Source: Azospirillum formosense (GTDB lineage: Bacteria; Pseudomonadota; Alphaproteobacteria; Azospirillales; Azospirillaceae). Taken from it: a DNA stretch of 64,000 bases. The position numbers and the translations under genes are program-made. The stretch covers positions 2,696,396 to 2,760,395 of the forward strand of contig NZ_CP159402.1 in NCBI RefSeq assembly GCF_040500525.1, read 5' to 3'. Under the pieces are notes generated by a model. That model did no database searches. It saw nothing but the letters and a program-made list of their open reading frames with translations, and was not told the origin of the DNA. Shown piece after piece: positions 46,868 through 56,709 of this stretch. Position 1 is the first letter of the stretch. Every line of letters begins with the position of its first letter.

Positions 46868-49552
46868 TTATTTCACGGCCAGACCGCCACCCAGCTCGAT
46901 CCGCACCTCGACCACGCCGGGCTCGTCCAGGTTCTCCTTGCGGATGAAGCCGAGCGCGCGGCACATGCCCAACATGCTGGTGTTCTCGCGCAGCACCTCG
47001 CCGTAGACCTCCTTGATCCCGCGGGAGCGGGCGTAGTCCAGGATCTTGTTCATCAGCTGGTAGCCCAGCCCCTGGCCCTTCATGTCCGAGCGCACCATCA
47101 CGGCGTATTCGGCGCGCAGGTTGTCGGGGTCGGCGGTGATGCGCACCACGCCGTACATGATGATCTCGCCGGTTTCCGGGTCCGGCCCGACGGCGACCAG
47201 ACCCATCTCGCGGTCGTAGTCGATCTGGGTCAGGCGGGCGGCGGCCTGGTGCGACAGACGCTTCAGCGGCGCGAAGAAGCGCAGCCGCAGGTCCTCTTGC
47301 GTCTGGTTGGCCACCATGTGGTGCACCAACGGCTCGTCCTCCGGCAGGATGGGGCGGACGAGGAACTGGCGGCCGTCCTTGATAGTGATGCGGTCCTCCA
47401 GCCCCTTGGGGTAGGGGCGGATGGCCAGACGCTTGGCGCCGGGCAGGGCCGGAACGCCGACCTTGATGCGGGCGTCGAGCGCCAGCACGCCTTCGGCGTC
47501 GGCGAGCAGCGGGTTGACGTCCAGCTCGGCGATTTCCGGGAAATCGACGATGAGCTGGGAAATCTTGTTCAGCGTCAGCGCCACCGCCTCCAGATCGACC
47601 GCGGCGCGCGAGCGGTAGCCCTGCAGCTGCCGCCAGATGCGGGTGCGGCCCATCAGCTCGGTCGCCAGCTTCATGTTCAGCGGCGGCAGCGCCAGCGCAT
47701 AGTCCTCCACCACCTCCACCCCGATGCCGCCCTCGCCGAACAGCAGGACGGGGCCGAACAGCTCGTTCTCGGTCATGCCGACGATCAGCTCGTAGGCGTC
47801 GGCGCGCACCGCCATCTCCTGGACAGTGAATCCCTCGATGCGGGCGTCGGGCACCGCCTCGCGCACGCGGGCCAGCATGGCCTCAGCCTCGGCCCTGACC
47901 TCCGCCGGCTCGGTCAGGTGCAGGGCGACTCCGCCGACATCCGACTTGTGGGTGATGTCCGGCGACAGGATCTTCAGCGCCAGCGGCCCGCCGATCATCT
48001 CGGCGCAGTGGGCGGCCTCCTCCGGCGTGTCGGCGCGGCGGGTGTCCACCACCGGGACGCCATAGGCGGCGAGCACGCGCTTGGCCTCGTATTCGCTCAG
48101 CCAGTCGCGCTTCTCGGCGATGGCGCGGGAGATGATCTTGCGCACCGTGATGCCGTCGGGCTGGAAATCCTCCGGCACCGACGGCGGCGTCTCCATCAGC
48201 AGCTCCTGGTTCCGGCGGTATTCCACCAGATGCAGGAAGGCGCGCACCGCGTGGCTCGGCGTGTCGTAGGTCGGGACGCGGTTGGCGGCGAACAGCTTGC
48301 GCGCCTCCGCCGCCGTGTTGTCGCCCAGCCAGCTCGTCAGCACCGGGTGCTTGCGCGTCTTGTTGGCGATCATGGTGTCGACCACCGCCTGCGCGGCGGC
48401 CAGACCGTCGGTCACCGCGGTCGGGCAGTTCAGCACCAGAACGGCGTCGTTGTTGGGGTCGGCCATCAGCGCGTTCAGCGCGTCGGCGTAGCGCTTGGGC
48501 GGGGCGTCGCCGCCGATGCGCAGCGGGTTGCGGGCGCTGCCGGCGCCCAGCGCCTTCTCCAGCGCGTCCATCGTCTCCGGCGCGAACTGGGCGAGGCGTC
48601 CGCCGGACAGGATCAGGCTGTCGGTCGCCATCACCCCCATGCCGCCGCCGTTGGTCAGGATGGCCAGCCGGTCGCCGGTGATCGGCGCGCCGGTGCCCAG
48701 CGTGCCCACCGCGTCGAACAGCTCGTCCAGCCCGGTGACGCGCAGGATGCCGGCGCGGCGGAAGGCGGCGTCGTAGACGGCGTCGGACACCGCCAGCGCC
48801 CCGGTGTGGGAGGTCGAGGCCTCCAGCGCCTCGTCGGTGCGGCCGGACTTGATGACGATCACCGGCTTCTGGCGGGCGGCGGAGCGCGCCGCCGACATGA
48901 ATTTCCGCGCGTCGCTGATACTCTCGATGTAGAGCAGGATGGCGCGCACGGTGGCGTCGCCGGCCAGATAGTCGAGCAGGTCGCCGAAATCGACGTCCGC
49001 CTTGTCGCCCATCGAGATCAGGTGCGAGAAGCCGATCCCCCGCGCCGTCGCCCAGTCGGCGATGGAGGTCACCACCATGGAGGACTGCGCGACCAGGGCC
49101 ACGTCGCCCTTCTTCGGCGTGACGTGGCCGAAGCTGGCGTTGACCCCGCGGCCCGGCACCATGATGCCCAGGCTGTTGGGACCCAGGACGCGCATCAGGT
49201 GGGGCTTCGCCGCCTCGCGCAGGGTCTGGATCTGCTCCTTGGAGAAGCCGCTGGAGATGACGATGGCCGCCTTGGTGCCGCGCTTGCCCAGGGCCTCGAT
49301 GGTGGCGGGGACCGTGGCGGCGGGGGTGCAGATCACCGCCAGGTCCGGCGTGACCGGCAGGTCGTCCACCGTCTTGTAGGTCAGAACCCCCTCGACCGCG
49401 CGCTCGCCGGTCACCGGCATGATCGGGCCGTCGAACCCGGCGTTGAACAGGTTGCGGGCCACCACGGCGCCGATGGTGTTCGGCTTTCGGGTCGCCCCGA
49501 TCAACGCGATGGAGGCGGGCTTGAACAGGCGATCGAGGTTGCGAACGGTCAT
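46868..49552 (-). CDS. ADP-forming acyl-CoA synthetase fused to GNAT acetyltransferase (PatZ/Pka-like)
   Basis: The 894-residue protein has an N-terminal CoA-binding domain (LFKPASIALIGATRKPNTIGAVVARNLFNAGFDG), a succinyl-CoA ligase-like domain containing the motif STSHTGALAVSDAVYDAAF (His249), an ATP-grasp domain (residues about 485-700) and a C-terminal GNAT domain (about 725-890: MVRSDMKGQGLGYQLMNKILDYARSRGI). The layout equals E. coli PatZ, a protein lysine acetyltransferase. Retention of the SHTG His means acetyl-CoA synthetase activity may also persist. ATG 49552 starts MTVRNLDRL. It is divergent from the lactate dehydrogenase gene. Confidence 0.9.
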   Translation of the reverse strand: MTVRNLDRLFKPASIALIGATRKPNTIGAVVARNLFNAGFDGPIMPVTGERAVEGVLTYKTVDDLPVTPDLAVICTPAATVPATIEALGKRGTKAAIVISSGFSKEQIQTLREAAKPHLMRVLGPNSLGIMVPGRGVNASFGHVTPKKGDVALVAQSSMVVTSIADWATARGIGFSHLISMGDKADVDFGDLLDYLAGDATVRAILLYIESISDARKFMSAARSAARQKPVIVIKSGRTDEALEASTSHTGALAVSDAVYDAAFRRAGILRVTGLDELFDAVGTLGTGAPITGDRLAILTNGGGMGVMATDSLILSGGRLAQFAPETMDALEKALGAGSARNPLRIGGDAPPKRYADALNALMADPNNDAVLVLNCPTAVTDGLAAAQAVVDTMIANKTRKHPVLTSWLGDNTAAEARKLFAANRVPTYDTPSHAVRAFLHLVEYRRNQELLMETPPSVPEDFQPDGITVRKIISRAIAEKRDWLSEYEAKRVLAAYGVPVVDTRRADTPEEAAHCAEMIGGPLALKILSPDITHKSDVGGVALHLTEPAEVRAEAEAMLARVREAVPDARIEGFTVQEMAVRADAYELIVGMTENELFGPVLLFGEGGIGVEVVEDYALALPPLNMKLATELMGRTRIWRQLQGYRSRAAVDLEAVALTLNKISQLIVDFPEIAELDVNPLLADAEGVLALDARIKVGVPALPGAKRLAIRPYPKGLEDRITIKDGRQFLVRPILPEDEPLVHHMVANQTQEDLRLRFFAPLKRLSHQAAARLTQIDYDREMGLVAVGPDPETGEIIMYGVVRITADPDNLRAEYAVMVRSDMKGQGLGYQLMNKILDYARSRGIKEVYGEVLRENTSMLGMCRALGFIRKENLDEPGVVEVRIELGGGLAVK

Positions 49553-49649
49553 GGCCGGGTTCCGGAGGTTCGTCTCACACAGCAAGGCTCGAACAGCCGC
49601 CATTCCGCTAAAGATCGGACCGGGGCTGTCGAGTTGCAATCAGCGGTAA

Positions 49650-50792
<1,143 letters not shown>

Positions 50793-50806
50793 CGGGAAGA
50801 CGAGGA

Positions 50807-50840
50807 GCGGGACCGGTCCGCGTTGCAGGACCGGCCCCGC
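50807..50840. terminator. Hairpin between ldh and ppa (convergent genes)
   Basis: GCGGGACCGGTCC (50807-50819) and GGACCGGCCCCGC (50828-50840) pair over 13 bp with one mismatch, loop 8 nt. No T-run on either side, so a bidirectional transcript-end stabiliser or a Rho-assisted end is more likely than a classical terminator. Confidence 0.5.
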
Positions 50841-50883
50841 GCTGCGGAGCCGGCCCTTGCAACCCGTCCAGTCGAGAGGCGCG

Positions 50884-51441
50884 TCAGACCACCGGGCCGG
50901 GCTGGCCCTTGGTGGCGGCGGCGGCGCGCTCCATGCCTTCCTGGATCTTCCTGGCGGCTTCCTGCTCGTCGCCCCAGCGCAGGATCTTCACCCACTTGCC
51001 CTTTTCCAGATCCTTGTAGTGCTGGAAGAAGTGGGCGATCTGCTCGGTGGTGATCTCCGGCAGGTCCTTGTAGGACTTCACGTTGCTGTAGAACGGGTGC
51101 AGCTTGTCGACCGGAACGGCCAGCAACTTCTCGTCCTCGCCGCCCTCGTCCTCCATGAACAGCACGCCGATCGGGCGCGAGCGCAGGACGGCGCCCGGGA
51201 TGACCGAATGACGGCCGACCACGCAGACGTCCACCGGATCGCCGTCACCCGACAGGGTGTGCGGGATGAAGCCGTAGTTGCAGGGGTAGTACATGGCGGT
51301 GTGCAGGAAGCGGTCGACGAACATCGCGCCCGACTCCTTGTCGATCTCGTACTTCACCGGCTCGCCGCGCAACGGGATCTCGATGACCACGTTCACGTCC
51401 CACGGGGCGTTCTTGCCGACCGGAACCTTGCTGAGATCCAT
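50884..51441 (-). CDS. ppa: Inorganic pyrophosphatase
   Basis: Family I pyrophosphatase hydrolyses PPi to drive biosynthesis. The 185-residue product has EIPLRGEPVKYEIDKESGAMFVDRFLHTAMYYPCNYGFIPHTLSGDGDPVDVCVV, including the signature D-G-D-P-V-D and metal-binding Asp, and later LKHPF-like DKLHPFYSNVKSYKDLPE. The length is a little above the usual 170-178. ATG 51441 (MDLSKVPVGKNAP) matches the family N-terminus. Confidence 0.96.
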   Translation of the reverse strand: MDLSKVPVGKNAPWDVNVVIEIPLRGEPVKYEIDKESGAMFVDRFLHTAMYYPCNYGFIPHTLSGDGDPVDVCVVGRHSVIPGAVLRSRPIGVLFMEDEGGEDEKLLAVPVDKLHPFYSNVKSYKDLPEITTEQIAHFFQHYKDLEKGKWVKILRWGDEQEAARKIQEGMERAAAATKGQPGPVV

Positions 51442-51591
51442 GGAAAACCATCCTTCGACTGCAAAAGCGGGTTGCGCTTGGTTGTGGACGCGGGCCAAAG
51501 CTCCCGGCGCCGCGCGCGCGGAGTTTTAGGCAGATGCGGCCATAAGTCAAAGCGCTCTTGCGCAGGTGCGGCAAAGGGACGAGCCTTCGCC

Positions 51592-53400
51592 ATGCTCCTC
51601 ATCCGTCTTGCGCTGCTCTGTCTCGCCTTTTTTTCCCTTGCGGCGCGGGCCGAACCGCCGCCAGGGCCTTCCCACGCCATCGCCATGCATGGGGAGCCCG
51701 CCTATCCGCCGGATTTCGCGCATTTCGCCTACGTCAACCCCGACGCGCCGAAGGGCGGCGCGCTGCGCCAGGCGGTGACCGGCGGCTTCGACACGCTGAA
51801 CCCCCATGTGGTCAAGGGGGTGCCCGCCCTGGGGCTTGGTTTCGTCTTCGAAACGATGATGACCCGCTCGTGGGACGAGCCGTTCTCGCTCTACGGCCTG
51901 CTGGCCGAGGGCCTGGAGGTGCCGGAGGACCGGAGCACCGCCACCTTCCACCTGAACCCCGCCGCGCGCTGGCACGACGGGACACCGGTGACCGCCGCCG
52001 ACGTGCTGTTCTCGCTGGAGGTCCAGCGCGCCCATGGCACGCCGAACCGCCGCCAATATTACGCCAAGGTGGCGGGGGCCGAGGCGCCGGACGCGCGCAC
52101 CATCCGCTTCGCCTTCGCCCCCGGCCCGGACGGGCGGTTCGACCGCGAGATGCCGCTGCTGATGGGGCTGATGCCGATCCACGCCAAGGCGTGGTGGGCG
52201 GGCCGGGACTTCGCCGCGACGACGCTCGACCCGCCGCTGGGCAGCGGCCCCTACCGGGTCAAACAGGCGGAGGCCGGGCGGCGCATCGTCTACGAGCGGG
52301 TGGTCGACTATTGGGGGCGGGACCTGCCGTCGCGGCGCGGGCTGTTCAACGCCGACACGCTGGATTTCACCTATTACCGCGACGACTCGGTGGCTTTGGA
52401 GGCCTTTTTGGCCGGGCAGGGCGACGTGCGGCGCGAATCCGATCCCGCCAAATGGGCCACCGGCTATGACGGCCCGGCGCTGCGCGCGGGGCGGATCGTG
52501 CTGGAGGAGTTGCCGCACCGCCGTCCGGAGTTCGCCCGCGGCCTGATCTTCAACACGCGGCGTCCCCCGTTCCAGGACATCCGGGTGCGGCGGGCGCTCG
52601 GCCTCGCCACCGATTTCGCCTGGATCGGCAAGACCCTGTTCCATGGCGCCCTGGTCCGCACCGCCAGCTACTACCCGAACTCCGAACTGGCGGCGGAGGG
52701 CCTGCCGGGGCCGGAGGAGATGGCGGTGCTGGAGCCCTTCCGCGACCGCCTGCCGCCGGGGCTGTTCACCGAGCCCTTCACGCTGCCGCGCACCGACGGC
52801 AGCGGCCCGGCAGGGGCGCGGGACAATCGGCGCGAGGCGCTGCGCCTGCTGGCGGAGGCCGGCTGGCGGGTGAGCGGCGGGCGGCTGACCGACGGGGCGG
52901 GGCGTCCTTTTGCCTTCGAGATCCTGCTGGGCAACCCGGCGGACGAGCGGGTGGCGCTGGAATACGCGCGCTCGCTGGAGCGGCTGGGCATCGCCGCCAC
53001 GGTGCGCACGGTGGACAACGCCCAGTATCAGGCGCGGCTGGACCGTTTCGATTTCGACATGACCCTGCGCTGGTGGATTTCCACCCTCTCGCCGGGCAAC
53101 GAGCAGCTCTACTATTACGGCTCCGAGGCGGCGGACCAGCCGGGCAGCCGCAATTACCCCGGAATCCGCGACCCGGTGGTGGACGCCATCGCCGGCTCCA
53201 TCGCCGAGGCGCGGACGCGCGCCGACCTCGTGGCCCGCGTCCGCGCGCTCGACCGGGTGCTGCTGTGGGGCCACTACATGGTGCCGCTGTTCCACAGCCC
53301 GGCCGACCGCATGGCCCGCTGGTCGCGGCTGAAGCGCCCGGAGGCGACGCCCCTCTACGGCCCGCTGGTCGAGTCCTGGTGGATCGGGGAGGGCGGATGA
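51592..53400 (+). CDS. ABC transporter substrate-binding protein, family 5 (YejA-like)
   Basis: The 602-residue periplasmic protein has a signal peptide (LLIRLALLCLAFFSLAARA) and a family 5 oligopeptide/nickel-type binding fold: HAIAMHGEPAYPPDFAHFAYVNPDAPKGGALRQAVTGGFDTLNPHVVKG, then GLEVPEDRSTATFHLNPAARWHDGTPVTAADVLFSLE. The opening is typical of YejA-type proteins for peptides or microcin C-like compounds. The permease/ATPase genes are not adjacent, so it is an orphan binding protein here. ATG 51592; its 3' end overlaps the convergent kinase-like gene by 46 bp. Confidence 0.9.
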   Translation: MLLIRLALLCLAFFSLAARAEPPPGPSHAIAMHGEPAYPPDFAHFAYVNPDAPKGGALRQAVTGGFDTLNPHVVKGVPALGLGFVFETMMTRSWDEPFSLYGLLAEGLEVPEDRSTATFHLNPAARWHDGTPVTAADVLFSLEVQRAHGTPNRRQYYAKVAGAEAPDARTIRFAFAPGPDGRFDREMPLLMGLMPIHAKAWWAGRDFAATTLDPPLGSGPYRVKQAEAGRRIVYERVVDYWGRDLPSRRGLFNADTLDFTYYRDDSVALEAFLAGQGDVRRESDPAKWATGYDGPALRAGRIVLEELPHRRPEFARGLIFNTRRPPFQDIRVRRALGLATDFAWIGKTLFHGALVRTASYYPNSELAAEGLPGPEEMAVLEPFRDRLPPGLFTEPFTLPRTDGSGPAGARDNRREALRLLAEAGWRVSGGRLTDGAGRPFAFEILLGNPADERVALEYARSLERLGIAATVRTVDNAQYQARLDRFDFDMTLRWWISTLSPGNEQLYYYGSEAADQPGSRNYPGIRDPVVDAIAGSIAEARTRADLVARVRALDRVLLWGHYMVPLFHSPADRMARWSRLKRPEATPLYGPLVESWWIGEGG

Positions 53401-54083
53401 GTCTCGGCGTGCCCGCCATGGATCCGGTAGGCGTGCAGGATCAGGTCCGTGACGGCATCCAGATCGGTGAAGCGGTCGGTGTTGACGATCAGGTCGTACT
53501 GCAGCGGATCGCCGTTGGAAATCTTGAAGAACTCCTTGAAATACTTAGCGCGGGCGGCGTTGACCCGCTGCACCTCGTGCAGGGCGTCGGCGACCTTGGC
53601 GGGATCGCCGCCGGCCAGCCGCGCGGCGCAGACCTCGTCCGAGCCGACGATGCGGACGCGGAAGCGCGGCGCCCCGCGCAGCAGATGCGCCCCGCGCCCG
53701 ACGATCACCCCGCCGCGGAAGGCGATGCCGTTGACCACGCGGGTCAGCAGCCGCTGATACTCGGTCAGCGGGTCGTGCAGCCCCATCAGGCTGGCGTAGA
53801 GGAACATCCCGGCCCGGCCCGGCAGCTTCTCGTCGAGCTGGCGCATCAGCGCGGGATCGGAGGTGGCCGTGGCCACCACCGCGTCGAGGATTTCCTTGTC
53901 GAAGCAGGGCACCCCCAGCGACCCGGCGAGCTTCGCCGCGATCGCCTCACCGCCGGTGCCGTGTTCGCGGGCGATGGTGACGACGGGGGGCGGGGACTCC
54001 AGCGGGCCGGAGCGCGGCCGGTGCGGCTGGAGCTGGTCGGTTCGGACGTAGGTCAGAAGCGCCTGGAAGTCGTCGCGGGCCAT
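53355..54083 (-). CDS. Cytidylate kinase-like family protein
   Basis: The 242-residue P-loop protein has VVTIAREHGTGGEAIAAKLAGSLGVPCFDKEILDAVV (residues about 38-74). It continues with GVIVGRGAHLLRGAPRFRVRIVGS and RFTDLDAVTDLIL, as in the cytidylate kinase-like (AAK_33/PF13189) family. The Walker-type loop REHGTGGE differs from true Cmk (GPSGSGKGT), so the substrate is uncertain. ATG 54083 is chosen. Upstream residues 1-35 are a non-conserved lead. Confidence 0.82.
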   Translation of the reverse strand: MARDDFQALLTYVRTDQLQPHRPRSGPLESPPPVVTIAREHGTGGEAIAAKLAGSLGVPCFDKEILDAVVATATSDPALMRQLDEKLPGRAGMFLYASLMGLHDPLTEYQRLLTRVVNGIAFRGGVIVGRGAHLLRGAPRFRVRIVGSDEVCAARLAGGDPAKVADALHEVQRVNAARAKYFKEFFKISNGDPLQYDLIVNTDRFTDLDAVTDLILHAYRIHGGHAETHPPSPIHQDSTSGP

Positions 54084-54204
54084 GGCGTCCCTCCGCAAGC
54101 GGTTGCGACGGTTCCAGTGTCCGGCCGGGCGGCGGCGGGGTCAACAACGCCCAAGGGGGAGGGGCACGCCGCCGCACCCCTTCCGCGCGCCGCCGAAATG
54201 GGCC

Positions 54205-55746
54205 CTACAGCACCCGGACCGCGATGACCGCCAGCAGGGCGACGATGATCCACAGGGCGATGCGCTCGCTGATCCGGCGTTCCACCCAGCGGTCGAGCAT
54301 GTGCTTGATCGAATGGGGATGCAGGCGCAGGCCGCCGTCGGCCAGTTCGGCGGCGGCGCGTTCGGCCTGGTTCACCAGACGGGGCAGGCGGCGGATCGTC
54401 GACACCGTGGCTTCCAGATCGTCGAGGATCTGGGCCTCCGGCCCGCGGTTCTCGCGCATCCAGTCCTCGATCAGCGGGCGCGCCAGCTCCCACATGTTGA
54501 TGTTCGGGTTCAGGATGCGGCCCACCCCCTCCGCCGTCAGCATGCTCTTCTGGAGCAGAAGGAGCTGCGGCTGGGTTTCCATCTCGAACTGCTCGGTCAC
54601 CGCGAAGAGCTGGGCGAGCAGGCGGCCGACGGAAATCTCGCTCAGCGGCTTGTTCTGCAGCGGCTCGCCGATGGCGCGGCAGGCCTGGGTGAAGACTTCG
54701 ATCGACTGGTGGCGGGGGACGTAGCCCGCCTCGAAATGCACCACGGCGACGCGGCGGTAATCGCCGGTCAGGAAGCCGATGAGCATGTCGGCGAGGTAGG
54801 TCCGCGTCGCCCGGTCCAGCCGGCCCATGATGCCGAAATCGACGGCGGTGATGTTGCCGTCCTGGGTCACGAACAGGTTGCCGGGATGCAGGTCGGCGTG
54901 GAAGAAGCCGTCGCGGAACACCTGGTTGAAGAAGCTGGCCGACGCCTTGGCCAGGATCTCGTCGCGGTCGTAGCCGGCGGCGTCGAGCTTTTCCGACTCG
55001 TCCACCTTGAAGCCGCGGATGCGCTCCAGCGTCAGGACGCGGCGCGCCGTGCGGTCCCAGTCGATGGCCGGCACGTTGAAGGTGGGGTCGTCCTTGAAGT
55101 TGTCGCCCAGCTCCGACGCCGCCGCGGCTTCCATCCGCAGCTCCATCTCCAGGCGGGAGGTGCGGGCGAAGGTGTCCACCACCTCGCGCGGGCGCAGCCG
55201 CTTCAGCTTGGGCATGACCACGACGGCCAGCTCGGCCAGCCAGTAGAACAGGTCGATGTCCCGCTCGAAGGCGTTCTCGATGCCCGGCCGCAGCACCTTC
55301 ACCGCGACCTCCCGCCCGTCGGCGGTGACGGCGAAATGCACCTGCGCGATGGAGGCGGCGGCGACCGGCGTCTCGTCGAAGCTGCGGAACAGCTTGCCGA
55401 TGGGCGCGCCCAGCTCCTCCTCGACAATGGCGCGGGCCTGCGATCCCGGGAAGGGCGGCAGCTTGTCCTGAAGCTCGGCCAGGTCCAGCGCCATCCGCTC
55501 GCCGACGAGGTCGGAGCGGGTGGACAGCAGCTGCCCCAGCTTGATGTAGGTCGGCCCCAGGTCGGCCAGCGCGCGGGCCAGCCGCTGGCCGACGCGGCCC
55601 GGCTCCTTGGCGTTGCCGACCCAGCGCCAGAACAGCGCGAAGCCGGGGGCGGTCTGCGGCAGCGTTTCCGGCAGCGCGTTGTAACGCGCCAGCGTGCGGC
55701 CGATCACGAAGAGGCGGCCGATGTTTCGGGCGGTCCGGAACAGCAT
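54205..55746 (-). CDS. ubiB: Ubiquinone biosynthesis regulatory protein UbiB (ABC1/ADCK kinase-like)
   Basis: The 513-residue protein has the UbiB signatures ADLGPTYIKLGQLLSTRSDLV (KxGQ), REVAVKVLRPGIENAFERDIDLF, FFHADLHPGNLFVTQDGNITAVDFGIMGRL, and a C-terminal pair of hydrophobic helices (RIALWIIVALLAVIAVRVL). These proteins are atypical kinases/ATPases needed for CoQ synthesis at the inner membrane. It is 4 bp from ubiE, as in the usual ubiE-ubiB operon. Confidence 0.96.
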   Translation of the reverse strand: MLFRTARNIGRLFVIGRTLARYNALPETLPQTAPGFALFWRWVGNAKEPGRVGQRLARALADLGPTYIKLGQLLSTRSDLVGERMALDLAELQDKLPPFPGSQARAIVEEELGAPIGKLFRSFDETPVAAASIAQVHFAVTADGREVAVKVLRPGIENAFERDIDLFYWLAELAVVVMPKLKRLRPREVVDTFARTSRLEMELRMEAAAASELGDNFKDDPTFNVPAIDWDRTARRVLTLERIRGFKVDESEKLDAAGYDRDEILAKASASFFNQVFRDGFFHADLHPGNLFVTQDGNITAVDFGIMGRLDRATRTYLADMLIGFLTGDYRRVAVVHFEAGYVPRHQSIEVFTQACRAIGEPLQNKPLSEISVGRLLAQLFAVTEQFEMETQPQLLLLQKSMLTAEGVGRILNPNINMWELARPLIEDWMRENRGPEAQILDDLEATVSTIRRLPRLVNQAERAAAELADGGLRLHPHSIKHMLDRWVERRISERIALWIIVALLAVIAVRVL

Positions 55747-55750
55747 CCGG

Positions 55751-56560
55751 TCAGATCCGCCAGCCGGAATGGATGGCGGCGATGCCGCCCGTCAGGTTGC
55801 GCACGCGCACCGCGCCGAACCCCGCCGCCTCGATGCGCTTGACCAGCGCCTGCTGCTCGGGGAAGCGGCGGATGCTCTCCGCCAGATAGCGGTAGCTGTC
55901 CTCGTCCCCGGCCACCATGCGGCCGAGCCGCGGCAGGACCTGGAAAGAATAGACGTCGTAGATCTCGCGCAGGACCGGAAGGACCACGTGGCTGAACTCC
56001 AGGCAGAAGAACTTACCGCTGGGCTTCAACACGCGGCGCGCCTCGGAAAGCGCGGCGTCGATGCGCGTGACGTTGCGCAGGCCGAACGCAATCGTATAGG
56101 CGTCCACCGAACGGGAGGCGATGGGCAGCCTTTCGGCGTCGCCGACGGTCCAGTTCACGCCGGTCAGCAGGTTCCGGTCGTAGGAGCGGTCGCGCCCGAC
56201 GCGGACCATCGACTCGGTGATGTCGCACACCACGGCCCGCCCGCCGCCGCGCTCCAGGAAGCGGAAGGCGATGTCGCCGGTGCCGCCCGCCACGTCGAGC
56301 AGCGTCATGTCGGCGCGCGGGGCGACCATCTCCATCAGCGTGTCCTTCCACAGCCGGTGGATGCCGCCCGACATCAGGTCGTTCATCAGGTCGTAGCGCC
56401 CGGCCACGCTGTCGAAGACGGCGCGGACGAGGCCGGACTTGGCGTCGGGGTCGACGGGGCGGTAGCCGAACCAGTTCCCTTCGGCCCCGGCGGACACGCC
56501 GGTGGCCTGGGCCGGAGCTGCGGGCTGGGACGGGGCGGAGGGGGTGCGCGGATCGGTCAT
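55751..56560 (-). CDS. ubiE: Ubiquinone/menaquinone biosynthesis C-methyltransferase UbiE
   Basis: UbiE is the SAM-dependent C-methyltransferase of the quinone ring. The 269-residue protein has WFGYRPVDPDAKSGLVRAVFDSVAGRYDLMNDLMSGGIHRLWKD, the SAM motif MTLLDVAGGTGDIAFRFLERGG, and FCLEFSHVVLPVLREIYDVYSFQVLPRLG. ATG 56560 (MTDPRTPSAP) is preferred; an ATG 12 bp upstream is also in frame. mutM, which commonly sits next to it, is here 4.2 kb away beyond two TPR genes. Confidence 0.95.
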   Translation of the reverse strand: MTDPRTPSAPSQPAAPAQATGVSAGAEGNWFGYRPVDPDAKSGLVRAVFDSVAGRYDLMNDLMSGGIHRLWKDTLMEMVAPRADMTLLDVAGGTGDIAFRFLERGGGRAVVCDITESMVRVGRDRSYDRNLLTGVNWTVGDAERLPIASRSVDAYTIAFGLRNVTRIDAALSEARRVLKPSGKFFCLEFSHVVLPVLREIYDVYSFQVLPRLGRMVAGDEDSYRYLAESIRRFPEQQALVKRIEAAGFGAVRVRNLTGGIAAIHSGWRI

Positions 56561-56709
56561 GGCGCGCAACATAGCGCGCGACCTGGGCTTGCGCCAGCCG
56601 GGGCGTTGCCGTGACGCACCCCCGGCGCGCGGTTTTTGCGGGCTTGACCCCGCGCCCCGCCTTCGCCACCGTGCCGCTGGGCGGACGATGGGCGAGTGAC
56701 GGGGGGACC

